Below, in pieces: positions 1 to 10,083 of a DNA stretch of 64,000 bases. The position numbers and the translations under genes were made by a program. Location: NCBI GenBank assembly GCA_011009095.1, contig VTPC01000394.1, positions 1 to 64,000 of the forward strand. Reading direction: 5' to 3'. Position 1 is the stretch's first letter. Each line of letters opens with the position of its first letter. The DNA is from Ignelater luminosus. Taxonomy: Eukaryota; Arthropoda; Insecta; Coleoptera; Elateridae. The notes beneath the pieces were generated by a model. It was not told the origin of the DNA. It worked only from the letters and a program-made list of their open reading frames with translations, and ran no database searches.

Positions 1-48
1 TATAATATAATATAATATAATATAATATAATATAATATAATATAATAA
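1..48. repeat. (TATAA)n microsatellite
   Basis: About nine tandem TATAA units at the very start of the window. The array may continue to the left of the window. Confidence 0.9.
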
Positions 49-332
49 ATAAATACTATTTATTTAGTTATTACTGTTCCAATCTTTTTTTTATTTCACT
101 TTCATATTTCTTTGTGTGTATTTTAGGTTGGTGAAGTGTAGTTAGTCATGGTACATTAGTATGAGCAATAAAGTCTATCTAATTAGTAAATTAATGCAAA
201 AACATTAACTATAATTTTGAAAATTGTTTTTACCTAAAAGATCGGCGTTTTCTAACAATGCACTGTTAACGTTTAAAATTCTACAATTGTTTTTCTTAAT
301 CAGTACTTGTATGAATGATTGTTTTGCTTATT

Positions 333-540
333 CTCAAATGCATAGACGGCTGCGGAGTGTAATGAGTGTTGCCTAATCAATGCTCGCATAAATACTTGAT
401 TTTATTTTCTTCCAAATACGTAGTAGACTGTGAAGTGCAATGTGGGTTGCCTAACAAAGGCGCTAGCGAATACTTAATTTGTTTTTTTTATGAAAACGTA
501 AGTGCCATGGCGTGTTATGTGTGTTGCCTAGTTTTGTAGC
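333..540. repeat. imperfect 78-bp tandem repeat, about 3 units
   Basis: The core GTTGCCT recurs at 368, 446 and 523, a spacing of 78 and 77 bases. The flanking text also matches: a GAGTG/GAAGTG block before the core and a GCGAATACTTAATTT-like block after it. The third unit is degenerate. No coding potential is seen in it. Confidence 0.6.
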
Positions 541-2760
541 TCAGAAAACGCGCTTCATAATGTGGTCCTTTGTAATTTGTAAGTTTATCAATTTGTTTTA
601 AATCTTAAATAAATAAAGTGAGGCTTGTTTGGTTATTGGATCCTGCCATTTGTTCGGTAGCATTTCCTAACACCTAGTGGAGATGGAAATTTCGACATTT
701 TTCTACTCTGTATTTTCCACATATTTTTTTATAGGGAAGCTATTCCTGGTGTCTGGGTCATGATCTTGTGAGTTTCGGGGCATCTTGTACAAGGCTTATT
801 TAGATTAATTTGTAGCGGTCTTTTGTCGTTATCATCTCGTCACATGGTAAACCTCGCGGTATATCATCAACAGTCCTTGTGAGACACCGCGTATATGTAA
901 AAGTTCCTTTTACAACTTATTTTTTTTCTTGTTGTATAACATTATTCCAATTATTAAGGTGGTTTATCTATACCCCATTCTTGCATTATTTTGCGATACA
1001 ATTAGTTCATTTCTTCCATGGATAGTGGGATAATTTACGGACTGGTAAACTCTTTCGAATACTGGGGGGGACCGCGGCAAGCCGGCCGACAGAAAAAATA
1101 GAGTCGTGAGTAGTGCAAGTTCTTCTCGTACCCCTTTCTCTCGCTGGGGCAATTTCCACGTTGGAGAAATCAGAAAAACCCTTTTAAAAAAGGGTAAGTT
1201 AACTTCCTTTCTCGCATCCCTTGCGTCTTCATAACTAATGGTTGTTTCTTGTCTCCAGTTTTTTTATTAGACCCCCCCCCCCACAACGTATTAATCTGGT
1301 GGTGAACAAATCTCAGAAAGATTTCTTCGTTGGAATCCATGGAAGCTCTAATGATTCCGTGAGTTCATCAATACTAGAAGTAATTGCAAAGACAGTCTGA
1401 TTGTCGACCTCGGATTGCTGCCACAAGGGATGCTGGATTCCCATGCTAGCATCTAATTCTGGAGAGTGTGGACTAGCCATTTCATCGGAAATCCCAGAAA
1501 CGTATATGTTAATCTTTTGCAAAAACCCGATATTTTTAAGAAATTTCAGGTTCCATCCTGTACCTTTTTTTGTAAATTTACTTATATTAATTCAGTTTAA
1601 TTAAATTTTTTTGTTCATTTAATCCTTGCTTAAAATTTAGAGTGACCACTTCATGTTAATAAGGATTATAACCATTTTTAATCTGATTTTTTTTGCCTGT
1701 AACTTAAATATTTTTTTCTTAAACAACCTAATTTTCAAGAAGTGTGAACTATTCGGATTTAAATTGAAGATTTTAATGAACGTTGTTTCCTAGGTTTATT
1801 TTCTTTCAGGAAGCAATTTCGATCAAAAGCTGCTTCCTTCAATACAGTGGTAAGAATGGATAAACTTCAATGATTATCCGAATCTTGCTATTATTGTTTT
1901 ACATTTGACTTGAATTTCATTGTACTCCGGGATAATTTTAATTCTGTTCTTTTATAAATTAATGCTTGTAATTTCAGATTAGTATAAATTAATTTTTTGT
2001 TAAATAGGAAATTTTTACTGGCATTCATTCTGTGATTTGATTTTTCACAGCGCTCGAACAAATTGAGATTATCTGCCGGGTGTACTTTACGATAACTTTT
2101 GTGTAAATTTTTATCTTGCTACCTTGGATTTATCTTTGTCAATTTACGATTCTTTCCTTATTTTAAATGCTTTATGATTTGTTTATGCACTTAAAACGTT
2201 TGTCTTTATTAACTAATATTCAAAATTCAATTAATTTCTGAAAGTGGAGATCTTTATGCTTAATTTTTTTGGATTATAATCTGTTATTAAAGAGTTATTA
2301 AAATAATAATTTTCTATTGCTAATTGGTTTAGGTTTAGGAGAAATGTTTGAAATAATAGAATCTTTTAACGTTTGGTTCTAGTAGAATTGTCAATTTTAG
2401 CTTTCAATTCTAAATAACAATTTTGTATGAAACTTTTCACTTGTGGATGCACAGAATTCTTTTGTTAATAAAAGTTAATTTTTATTAAATCTCAATATAC
2501 GTTGATGCTTATGTAATGATTTCTTTGTTTGTAAAATTTATAAAAATGAACTTTCAGAATTTTGTGGTCTAGTTGGTATTAGACAGTCACAACGCGCGGC
2601 ACCCTTTCATTGTCACGCGATTTCGTCTTCTGCTATTAAAATGGTCAAAGATCTATATTATAAATCTTAATGTGAAAATAAATTAAGTGATAGTTTTTGA
2701 AGAACCAACTAGTAATCAAAATTAATTTGTAAACAAAAGTGCGTTACTAACAACCTGTGT
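541..2760. other. no convincing gene; short ORFs and a poly-C tract
   Basis: AT-rich sequence with a run of 11 C at 1272-1282. A 69-codon minus-strand open frame (1313-1522) and a 62-codon one (964-1152) resemble nothing I recognise and have no supporting splice or repeat context. A moderately GC-richer patch around 600-900 looks unlike its surroundings but gave no identifiable ends. Confidence 0.5.
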
Positions 2761-3084
2761 TTTTATCTCAATTCTAAATAAACAAGACTGTAGGTATAAA
2801 GGCATTGGTGAAATTTCATGGAATAGGCCATAAGCTGCACCGAAGATAGAAATGGTAAAGTGGGTATTCTTCTTGTTTCATTTGCTTGGATTACTATGAA
2901 TGAAAGTTGATCGAGGTAGGCAATTAACATCAAATAATCTTTGGTAATTACTTTCCTTTTTATATTAGCATAAACAATTGCAGCAGCCGAAGTTAGTTTT
3001 AGCAGACTAAAAGCTAGACATTTTCTAACCATGGCATTTTCTAATTTCATATATGAAGCAGTTTAAGAACTGACAGCTACACCT

Positions 3085-3440
3085 GGCACAGGTATCATAT
3101 CAAGGCCGCGTTTTGCGTTTTTTTTTTGTTTGTCGTAAGCATTTGACCTCGAACGATATTTAGAAAAAAAGCAAAGCGCCATCGAACAAAAACAATTTAA
3201 TTACTTAAAGCTGCCAGAATTAAGTTTAGCAGACTTATCTAGGAATTTGTTAGAGGCGTTCCAGTTTCTCACCTCCATGTCGAACAGTAGTTTCTGCTAG
3301 GAGAGTACATTTCAAGGCCATCTTTCTGTTAGTTTTTTGTTTGTTGTGAATATTTGACCCGAAATGGTTTAAAACTAAACGCAAAGTGTTTAATTACTTA
3401 ATGCTGCCAGATTTAATTTTGGCAGACTTAGCTAGGAATA
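3085..3440. repeat. diverged direct duplication next to the copia relic
   Basis: Two units, about 3085-3255 and 3302-3440, share an ordered set of blocks: a TCAAGGCC block, a TTTGTTTGTYGT block, a TATTTGACC block, a TTTAATTACTTAA block, and a final GCAGACTTAKCTAGGAAT block. A third, weaker copy of the last block lies near 2990-3020. The copy ends about where RNase H homology of the copia element stops (about 3470), so this may be foreign DNA that replaced the 3' end of that element. Confidence 0.55.
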
Positions 3441-3472
3441 CAGCAGTTCAAAAAGCATGAAGCTAAAACCTG

Positions 3473-4931
3473 TATATGATTTCCTATGAGTTTTATCGAT
3501 TGCCCAATCGGCGTCTACAAAACCTTCTAATTCTGCTGATGATTTTTGAAACGTTAGTGAGTTTTTGTGCCTAAAATTTTAGTACTCTTTTAACACATTT
3601 CCAATGAGCTAACGTGTAACTATTATTAAATTTGCTCAAAAAACTTACTGTATAAGCTACATCTGGCCTCGTTTATACAGCTAAATAAATTAAACTACCG
3701 ATTAGTTGCTGATAAGGAATACTCTCATTAGAATCTATAATGTTTGAATCGAATTCTACATTTGTTTTTATAGGTGTAGCTACCGACTTACAATCTAACA
3801 TAAATCTTTTTAATATTTGATCTACATACAACTTTCGATCTAAAGTTATAATTCCTTTGTATTTATCTCTAGTTATTCTCATGCCTAAACAGCTTTTTGC
3901 TTTCCCTAGATCTTTTAACTCGAATTTACTACTTAATTTATCTTTTAAATGCTCAGTTTCTCCAGCATCATGTGGAAAGACAAAAAAAATCATCTACATA
4001 TAGTGTGATGGTTAATAATTTATCTGAACTCTTTATGTACACACAATGTTCTAATTCTGATCTTCTGTAATCTACTTCGCCAAGAACCTGACCAACATTT
4101 TTATTCCAGGTTCTAGACGACTGCTTTAGGCCATAAATAGCTTTTTTTATTCTAGAAACTTTGTTTTCACTACCTGTAAGTCTAACACCTTCCGGTTGTT
4201 GCATATATACTACTTCGTCTAGACTACCATTTAAGAATGCTGTTGTTACGTCGAAATGAGTTATATTTAAGTCTAATTTAACAGATAGAGCTAACAACAA
4301 TCTTAAAGTAGAATGCCTGACAACAGATGAAAACGTCTCGTTGTAATCAACTCCTAGTATTTGCGTGAAACCTTTCGTCACTATAGTCGCGCTCTTTATC
4401 GCACTCCACCTTCACTGTCACTTTTCTGGAGGTTCTGGCAGTTCCCACGCTCCATTTTCCTTGAATGCCTTGTATTCTTTCATCATCGCCCTTCCACTGC
4501 ACCCCGTCTGGTCCTCATAAGGCCTCATTCGCGGTGTTTGGGTTCTGATTCAATCCTACATCTGCCCCACACATATATGTAACAAAGTCATCCCACCTTT
4601 TTGCCTGCGGTTCTCGATCTAACCTGCGCAGTCCTACCTCAAGCATTTGATCTTCTTCATGAGCGTCACCATCATTATCTATTGGAGGATTGCTTATGTG
4701 TTCATCTGTATTTTCCTTTTAACTAGGTGTCCCCACTGGATCTGGTATCTCTGTCGTTGGTTGAGGATGTGTATTGGTCTTGATTTCAATCACTACTTCA
4801 TTGTTCGTGTTTTCCATAATGATTACGTCTCTACTGGTTATAACTCTATTACTATTCGGGTCAAACACTCGATATCTTTTTTTACTCTTACCGTATCCTA
4901 CCAACACCATTTTTTGTGATTTTTTTGCCAT
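3473..4931 (-). pseudogene. copia reverse transcriptase and partial RNase H, broken
   Basis: The C-terminal integrase/linker part is open at 4931-4719. The RT palm is open at 4381-3968 with the FDVTTAFLNG motif (first catalytic Asp) and the YVDDFF motif (catalytic Asp pair). A frameshift at about 3968-3993 leads into the thumb and connection region (3993-3673). A stop at about 3673 is followed, in the same frame, by TRPDV and the DADWA motif that opens copia RNase H, and homology then ends near 3473. A non-homologous frame interrupts 4390-4720. Confidence 0.85.
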
Positions 4932-4969
4932 TCGGTTCCCTTAATTTTTGATCTATGTACCATAACTTC

Positions 4970-6064
4970 ACTACCAAAGATTGACATCTGGCTTTTTACC
5001 CGTCCATGCTTCATATGGTGTCTTCTCTTTTAAACCTGATGTGACTGATCTATTTTTTAAATAAACTGCTGTGTGAACGGCTTCTGCCCAGAATTTCGTC
5101 TTCAAATTAGCATCAAATAGTAGACACTTTACCTTTTCCACTATGGATCTGTTCATTCTCTCACACAAACCATTCTGCTCTGGAGTATAAGGATTTGTAG
5201 TTTGGTGAATAATGCCACATTTCCTCAGGAATTGCTCCATTTCAACACCGTAAAATCCCTTTCCATTATCTGATCGTACAATTTTGATTTTTAAGTTTGT
5301 TTGGTTTTCTACCAGACTTAAATTCTTTGAATCGATCAATTACCTCAAATTTGATCTTGAGAAAGTACACAAAAGTCAGACTAAAGTCGTCCTCGAAGAG
5401 GAGAAAATATTTGAAACCTCCAATAGATTTATTTTCCGTTGGACCACAAACATCTGTATGTATTACTTCTAACAGTGTGTTTGCCTTCGTTCCGTTGTGT
5501 TTGAAGGGCAATCATGATTGTTTGCCTTCACAGTATACCACACAATTGGTGACAGCATCCACCTTTCCCTTAAGTGACATTCCATCTACAGGACCATGAT
5601 GCATCTTCAACAAGTCCCTATGATTAATACGTCCAAGCCTACGATGCCAGGTGTTGCCTGTGACTGTTTCTGTTGATGCTATTAAACATTGATGTGATTG
5701 CTCAACATTTAATCTGTAGACATTATTAACTAAATTACCAGTAGCAACCAATACCTTTTGCTTGTTGTAGATTTTACAAATTTGTGAAATTCCACTATGT
5801 TTCCATCAGAAATAAGCTTACTTACTTGATAACAGATTAATCGTTAAATCTAGAACACAAACAGCATTAGTTATTGCGATATCGTGCGATTTACTGTTTG
5901 CTTTGGTTGTAATGTTTATATCTCCAAAACAAGATACTGCAACTTTTGTGTTATTTGCCACCATTGTTTCTTTTATATCTGTTTTTGTGGTGATGTTTCT
6001 CAACTAGCCTTGACGACCTGTCAGGTGTACGCTGGCTCCCGAATCCACATACCAATCATTTCTG
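4970..6064 (-). pseudogene. copia protease and integrase, broken
   Basis: The aspartic protease active site, D-S-G-A-S, is at about 6046-6032. The pre-integrase zinc region (WHRRLGRINHRDLLKMH) lies at about 5660-5600. The integrase core shows the first catalytic Asp in HTDVCGP near 5455, the second in SDNGKGF near 5270, and the Glu in TPEQNGLCERMNRS near 5180-5140, so all three catalytic residues are still encoded. A TGA stop at about 5509-5511 and a frameshift near 5270-5340 separate the pieces. The integrase would insert element cDNA into the genome. Confidence 0.85.
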
Positions 6065-6081
6065 TTAAATTGTCCACTTAA

Positions 6082-6465
6082 CAGTGTTGCCAATATTTTA
6101 TCTTATAGAAGCGCCAGTTCCGTTCCGTCAAAGCGCCATCTGAGATAAAAAAAAAGCGCCATATTAAGCGCCAATTTAAATCTCGGTAAAATTTTCATTT
6201 AAACAACATCACGTATATTTTGAGTTCGTTTACTAGAGGGCACCACCATCGAATACCGGTTTAAATTGCACATATATTAAGATTCCCTGTAGAATTTGTA
6301 TTGCTGAGATTCAATAAAAGTAATAATAGTTATTATATTTTAAAGTCAAAATAGATTTAAACTTAAACAATCTTTAAGCGCCAAGCGCCAACAAGAACTT
6401 TTGCGCGCCATGAGCATCCCACAGAACACCTATTTGGCGGAAAACCGCCATTGTTGGCAACACTG
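6082..6465. mobile_element. hAT-type MITE nested in the copia element
   Basis: The ends are perfect 12-bp inverted repeats, CAGTGTTGCCAA at 6082-6093 and TTGGCAACACTG at 6454-6465. An exact 8-bp target duplication, CCACTTAA, flanks it at 6074-6081 and 6466-6473. CAGTG-type ends plus 8-bp duplications are the hAT signature. The 384 bp contain no transposase. The motif AAGCGCCA occurs about six times near the two ends, and a TGGCGG/CCGCCA hairpin lies at 6435-6450. It sits between the zinc knuckle and the protease; the reading phase on the two sides agrees, so the copia copy was already in place when the MITE inserted. Confidence 0.92.
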
Positions 6466-6499
6466 CCACTTAAAAACGCTGCACTAAAAGCATTTACAG

Positions 6500-7124
6500 T
6501 TCTTTTTTACACTGTGTTGTTGTTGGGGCATTTGTTTTTATAATGTCCAATTTGTTTACATTTGTAGCACTGTAAAGTTTTCTTTCTGTTAACTGTACTT
6601 CTACTCCTACTGTTATTTTTAGTTCTGCTACCGCCCGCTGCCTGTATTGCTTCCTGCATTATCAATTGGCTCCATATTCATCAACTTGGTTTTGATTTTA
6701 TCGGCTTTCATGTCGATTCCGGACTGCTCGATCGCAATTAACATTGGCAAATATTTTTCCGGCAAGTCCGCTAAGAGTAGAGATCCTATCCAATTGTCAT
6801 CAATCTCGAATCCCGTACATTTTAATTTCTGCACCGTGTCTATCATTTGATTCACGTATGCTTCCATCGACTCACATTCGTCCCGGCGAATTGAAATCAG
6901 CTCGCGAAGTAATCCAAGTATTCTCATCGAATAATCCTTTTAATTTGCCCCACACTTTTTTCGCATTTTTGCTTCTTTTATATGCATATACAGGAATGGA
7001 TAATACTAATTTTGCCTTGGCTTTCGTTATTTTAACTGCGTCCGTTCTCTATGCCGAATGTCCAATTATTATAATTTTCCCTGCCTTTCAACTTCGGCAC
7101 GCTGCCTGAAAGGTTTGTTGCCAT
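6500..7124 (-). pseudogene. copia gag, broken
   Basis: The N-terminus starts at the ATG at 7124-7122; the first residues contain the K-x-N-Y-x-x-W pattern typical of copia Gag starts. An in-frame stop follows after about 28 codons near 7040. The middle of Gag is open in another stretch, 6927-6628, with the YVNQMIDTVQKLK and LLADLPEKY features of the UBN2-type copia Gag. A CCHC zinc knuckle, CYKCKQIGHYKNKC, lies at about 6528-6570. Gag would package the element RNA in the cytoplasm. Several stops mean no full protein can be made. Confidence 0.82.
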
Positions 7125-7200
7125 TTTCCTGCGAAATACGTTTAAAAAAACTCTCGATTTATATGCTAACCTAGTTCACCGGGTGGTTAAAAACGAATCA

Positions 7201-7216
7201 GACTAGGTCCATAACC
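7201..7216 (-). other. copia primer-binding site, initiator Met half-tRNA type
   Basis: On the minus strand the sequence is GGTTATGGACCTAGTC. Drosophila copia primes with a tRNA-iMet fragment cut in the anticodon loop, whose complement contains GGTTATGGGCCCAG; the match here is close. It lies about 77 bases upstream of the gag ATG, directly downstream of the candidate 5' LTR, which is the expected place. Confidence 0.7.
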
Positions 7217-7348
7217 TATTAAAACAACTGATCTTGCTGAGAGTTCTGGAAAGACTGCAAGAACTGTATTTTATTCATAAAGACTATCTTACACAACAAG
7301 TAGTAAGGATGGCGCTGCAGTGATAGTTCTACGTACAGTTTTTCAACA
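7217..7348 (-). repeat. candidate 5' LTR of the copia element
   Basis: On the minus strand it starts TGTTGAAAAACTG, contains an AATAAA signal, and ends immediately before the primer site. At about 132 bp it is short. The outer boundary is inferred from the TGTTG start only, because no 3' LTR is available for comparison. Confidence 0.45.
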
Positions 7349-8535
7349 GTTAAGACGATAACAGAATAAAGCCGGAGATTTTCATTTTAGGAGATTCAGG
7401 TAGGAAGTCGTTAGCCGTGGGAGATAGCGCTTTTTTCCGAACTGTCCTAGCTAGGGATTCTTTAGGTTACCTTCGTAGGTAGTGGACGTTTTCTTACAGC
7501 TGGAGGCTTGGATACTTTAGGGCCATTTTGGTATATGATTATGTGGCTCATGAAGATCTCGCTCCTTGGTATTTTGATAAGACTGGCCTATACAACTAGC
7601 AGGGTACCGTTATGGGCAGAGATGGGAGTGAGCCCGTTCTGTCCCACAATGTCCCTAAGATATTTAAGTGGAAGCAATGTTAGGTAATGTTAATTAAGGT
7701 AATTAAGTTTTAGAAAAATTATTTTTTAATACCATTTAGTTACTTTTGCTACAAACTAAACGGAATAGAAAGAGCAGGAACACACATGTACTTACACCAG
7801 TAATGTGAAAGAAAATTATGTATAACTGTTTCGACTTGTAAGTGTTTTTGTGATTAATTCTATGAATCCTTATTGTAATTTCCAGATCTTAATTTTGAAG
7901 TAATTAAGCATTAGAATGGTTGTCCGCTGCTTCAAAGTCCAATGTGAAATTCTTAGGTGGGTAGTTTGTATTTTAAGAATTAAACTGATTAATTATAAAC
8001 AATTCTGTGATACATAGCGGAAAATTGATGGTGACTACGTGTTGTCGTTCACGTGTAACAAAAACGATAGTCGGCTACTGAATTTCTTGACGTCTTCTAA
8101 CATTTAAGAGAAATTCTTATTTATTTTGATGAAATCACAAGCACCTGAAACTAAAAGCTCCCTATCATGAAAGACTCGTAAAGCGTCTAAAAATTGGAAT
8201 TAAGAGATTTTGCTTACGAAATATAAAAGAATGCGCATTATTATTAGAAAACCATCATGATTTATGACTTTTAACTAGAAGAAAACAGTTGTGTCTTTTT
8301 GAAGTTAAGTGGGTAATTCCTAGTAAATCATTCTCTGCATACCCTTTCAAAGTTTGTTTATTCTTCTACAAAATCTAAAATTATATTTTCCTGTAGGTAT
8401 CCTAATAACCGGTTGTTGTGATTAAGCAGTTTGAAGGTTTGCTCTATTTCAATATCGGCCAAAATCGGTCAAACATAAATTGAAACGATTAAAATGCTAC
8501 TTAACAAAACTTCTTTCGTATACGATATTAGAGTC
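7349..8535. other. no gene; one coding-like fragment
   Basis: Between 7380 and 7690 the plus strand is less AT-rich than its surroundings, and one frame runs about 25 codons, a stop, then about 30 more codons (containing WYFDKTGLYN and VLSHNVPKIFKW). I do not recognise a family. The rest is AT-rich without features. Confidence 0.35.
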
Positions 8536-8537
8536 TA

Positions 8538-8580
8538 CAGGGACATCATCATTAAAGGGAAGCCACGTGACCGCTAATTT
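8538..8580. repeat. left terminal inverted repeat of the mariner-type element
   Basis: Matches in reverse orientation 12625-12663 and the end of the second copy at about 32845-32886. The shared inner block is AGCCACGTGACC. Confidence 0.85.
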
Positions 8581-8865
8581 AAAAATGGCGCGAAATTTTA
8601 CCTTTCAACATTGGCTACAATGCAGAGTAACGCCCTCACGAGTATATTTCTAACCTAACATTACATCGGCGTGCGTACGTTCTGTGATTTCTTGGTCTCT
8701 GTTTTACGTTTTTTACAGTTTATTTTGTTCTATTCAAAAATCAATCTTTTTGAAGACTAAATCTGTTTTTTGTGAGTTAATCGAAGTAAGTTAGATTTAA
8801 CGCATTCAAAGTGTGATAATAAATTTTAAAACTGCATAATTATTTCAGTCTGGAAGGTTTTTGCG

Positions 8866-10083
8866 ATGCCATTTACAAGCGAACAAGATAAATTTATTTT
8901 AATAGCTCACTATCGAAGTGGAACACAGAATGCAGATGGTTCATGCACTTATTCATTACAATCTTGTATCCAACAATTTGAACAAGCTTTTCCTGAAGTG
9001 CAAGTCCATTACGATGCATTTGTACGTCATGGACATGATATACTTAAGCGGTTTGAAGAAAAACATTGCATCTGCAAAGGCAAATCATCTGGTATACCAA
9101 TCGTATTAACTGATGAAGTTCTCGAGAACATGCAAATGCGAATGAATCGTAGTCCCCATAAATCCATTAAACGCTTAGCCACTGAAACAGATAGGAATCT
9201 ATTTGCATTAAACAAATAATATGTTTTGCTTCATTTGTGTTTTAAATTATTAATTATTTTAAATTATTTATCACTTGTAGTAATTACATTCATTAAACAA
9301 TTTAAACTATTTTAAACCATAATCTAACCAACAACTTTTTCCGCAGGATTTTCATATGGAAGTTGCATTAAAAAAGAAGCTACGAATGCATCCCTATAAA
9401 GTGTCTGTAATACAAGAACTGTTTCCGCATGATCAACAGTTACGAGTTCAATACCGTCAGTGGTTTATGCAACACTTGAACAACGATGACACATTAAATA
9501 TTACATTTATGTCAGATGAAGCATGGTTTCATTTGTTGGGCTATGTGAACAGCCAAAATTACAGAACCTGGGCCACAGAGAATCCCCACAATTATGAAGA
9601 AACAAGTTTGCATCCCCAGAAGGTTGGTGTATGGGTTGCGATGTCAAGACTCAGGATCTATGGTCCATTGTTTTTTAATGACACAATCAGTGGCGAAAGA
9701 TACCGAGATAATATTTTAACACCTTTTATCGAACAATCTATGAAATCCAAGAGGAGTACTTCCAGCAAGATGGTGCATCAGCACATACGGCACGCACCAC
9801 TATTCGTTATTTGGAAGAGTTCTTTGATGACCAAGTGATTAGTTGTGGACGATGGCCCCCTCGGTCTCCCGATCTCACACCATTAGATTTTTTTCTATTT
9901 GGGCATTTGAAGAATAATGTTTACAGGTACCGTCCACAGAATATTGACCAATTAAAAGAGGCCATACAAAATGAAATTAATAATATATCACCAGAAACCT
10001 TAGTTTCAGTTTTTAATAGTACCAAAAATAGAGTTCGGTTATGTTTAGAGAAACAAGGTGGCCATATCGAACCATTTATGTAA
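8866..10083 (+). pseudogene. Tc1/mariner-type transposase with one intron, inactivated
   Basis: Exon 1 (8866-9190) encodes a helix-turn-helix head resembling DUF4817. Exon 2 starts at 9347 after TTCCGCAG and continues with the LHPYK-like motif. The DDE/D core shows the first Asp in FMSDEAWF near 9510, the second in QQDGASAHT near 9770, and the third region in PRSPDLTPLDFF near 9860-9890. I count about 38 residues between the second and third Asp if the later is used. The intron donor is AT instead of GT at 9191-9192; the second copy in this window keeps GT. A frameshift near 9735-9745 puts the second Asp out of frame with exon 2's start. Confidence 0.85.

Larger units (their letters stand above)
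3470..7348 (-). mobile_element. Ty1/copia-type LTR retrotransposon, degenerate, 3' LTR not found
   Basis: Reading on the minus strand, the order is candidate 5' LTR, primer site, gag with a CCHC knuckle, protease, integrase, reverse transcriptase and start of RNase H. This integrase-before-RT order defines the copia superfamily. The frame is broken by several frameshifts and stops, and a hAT-type MITE interrupts it at 6082-6465. RNase H homology stops near 3470 and no second LTR matching the candidate 5' LTR is seen, so the element is truncated and cannot be autonomous. Confidence 0.88.

Noticed and set aside
600-960. Possible LTR end and primer site of a gypsy or BEL element
   Set aside because: No second copy, no clear TG..CA boundaries and no matching tRNA 3' end.
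2763-3050. 95-codon minus-strand frame next to the copia relic
   Set aside because: It overlaps a diverged repeat and does not match the missing RNase H part of copia.
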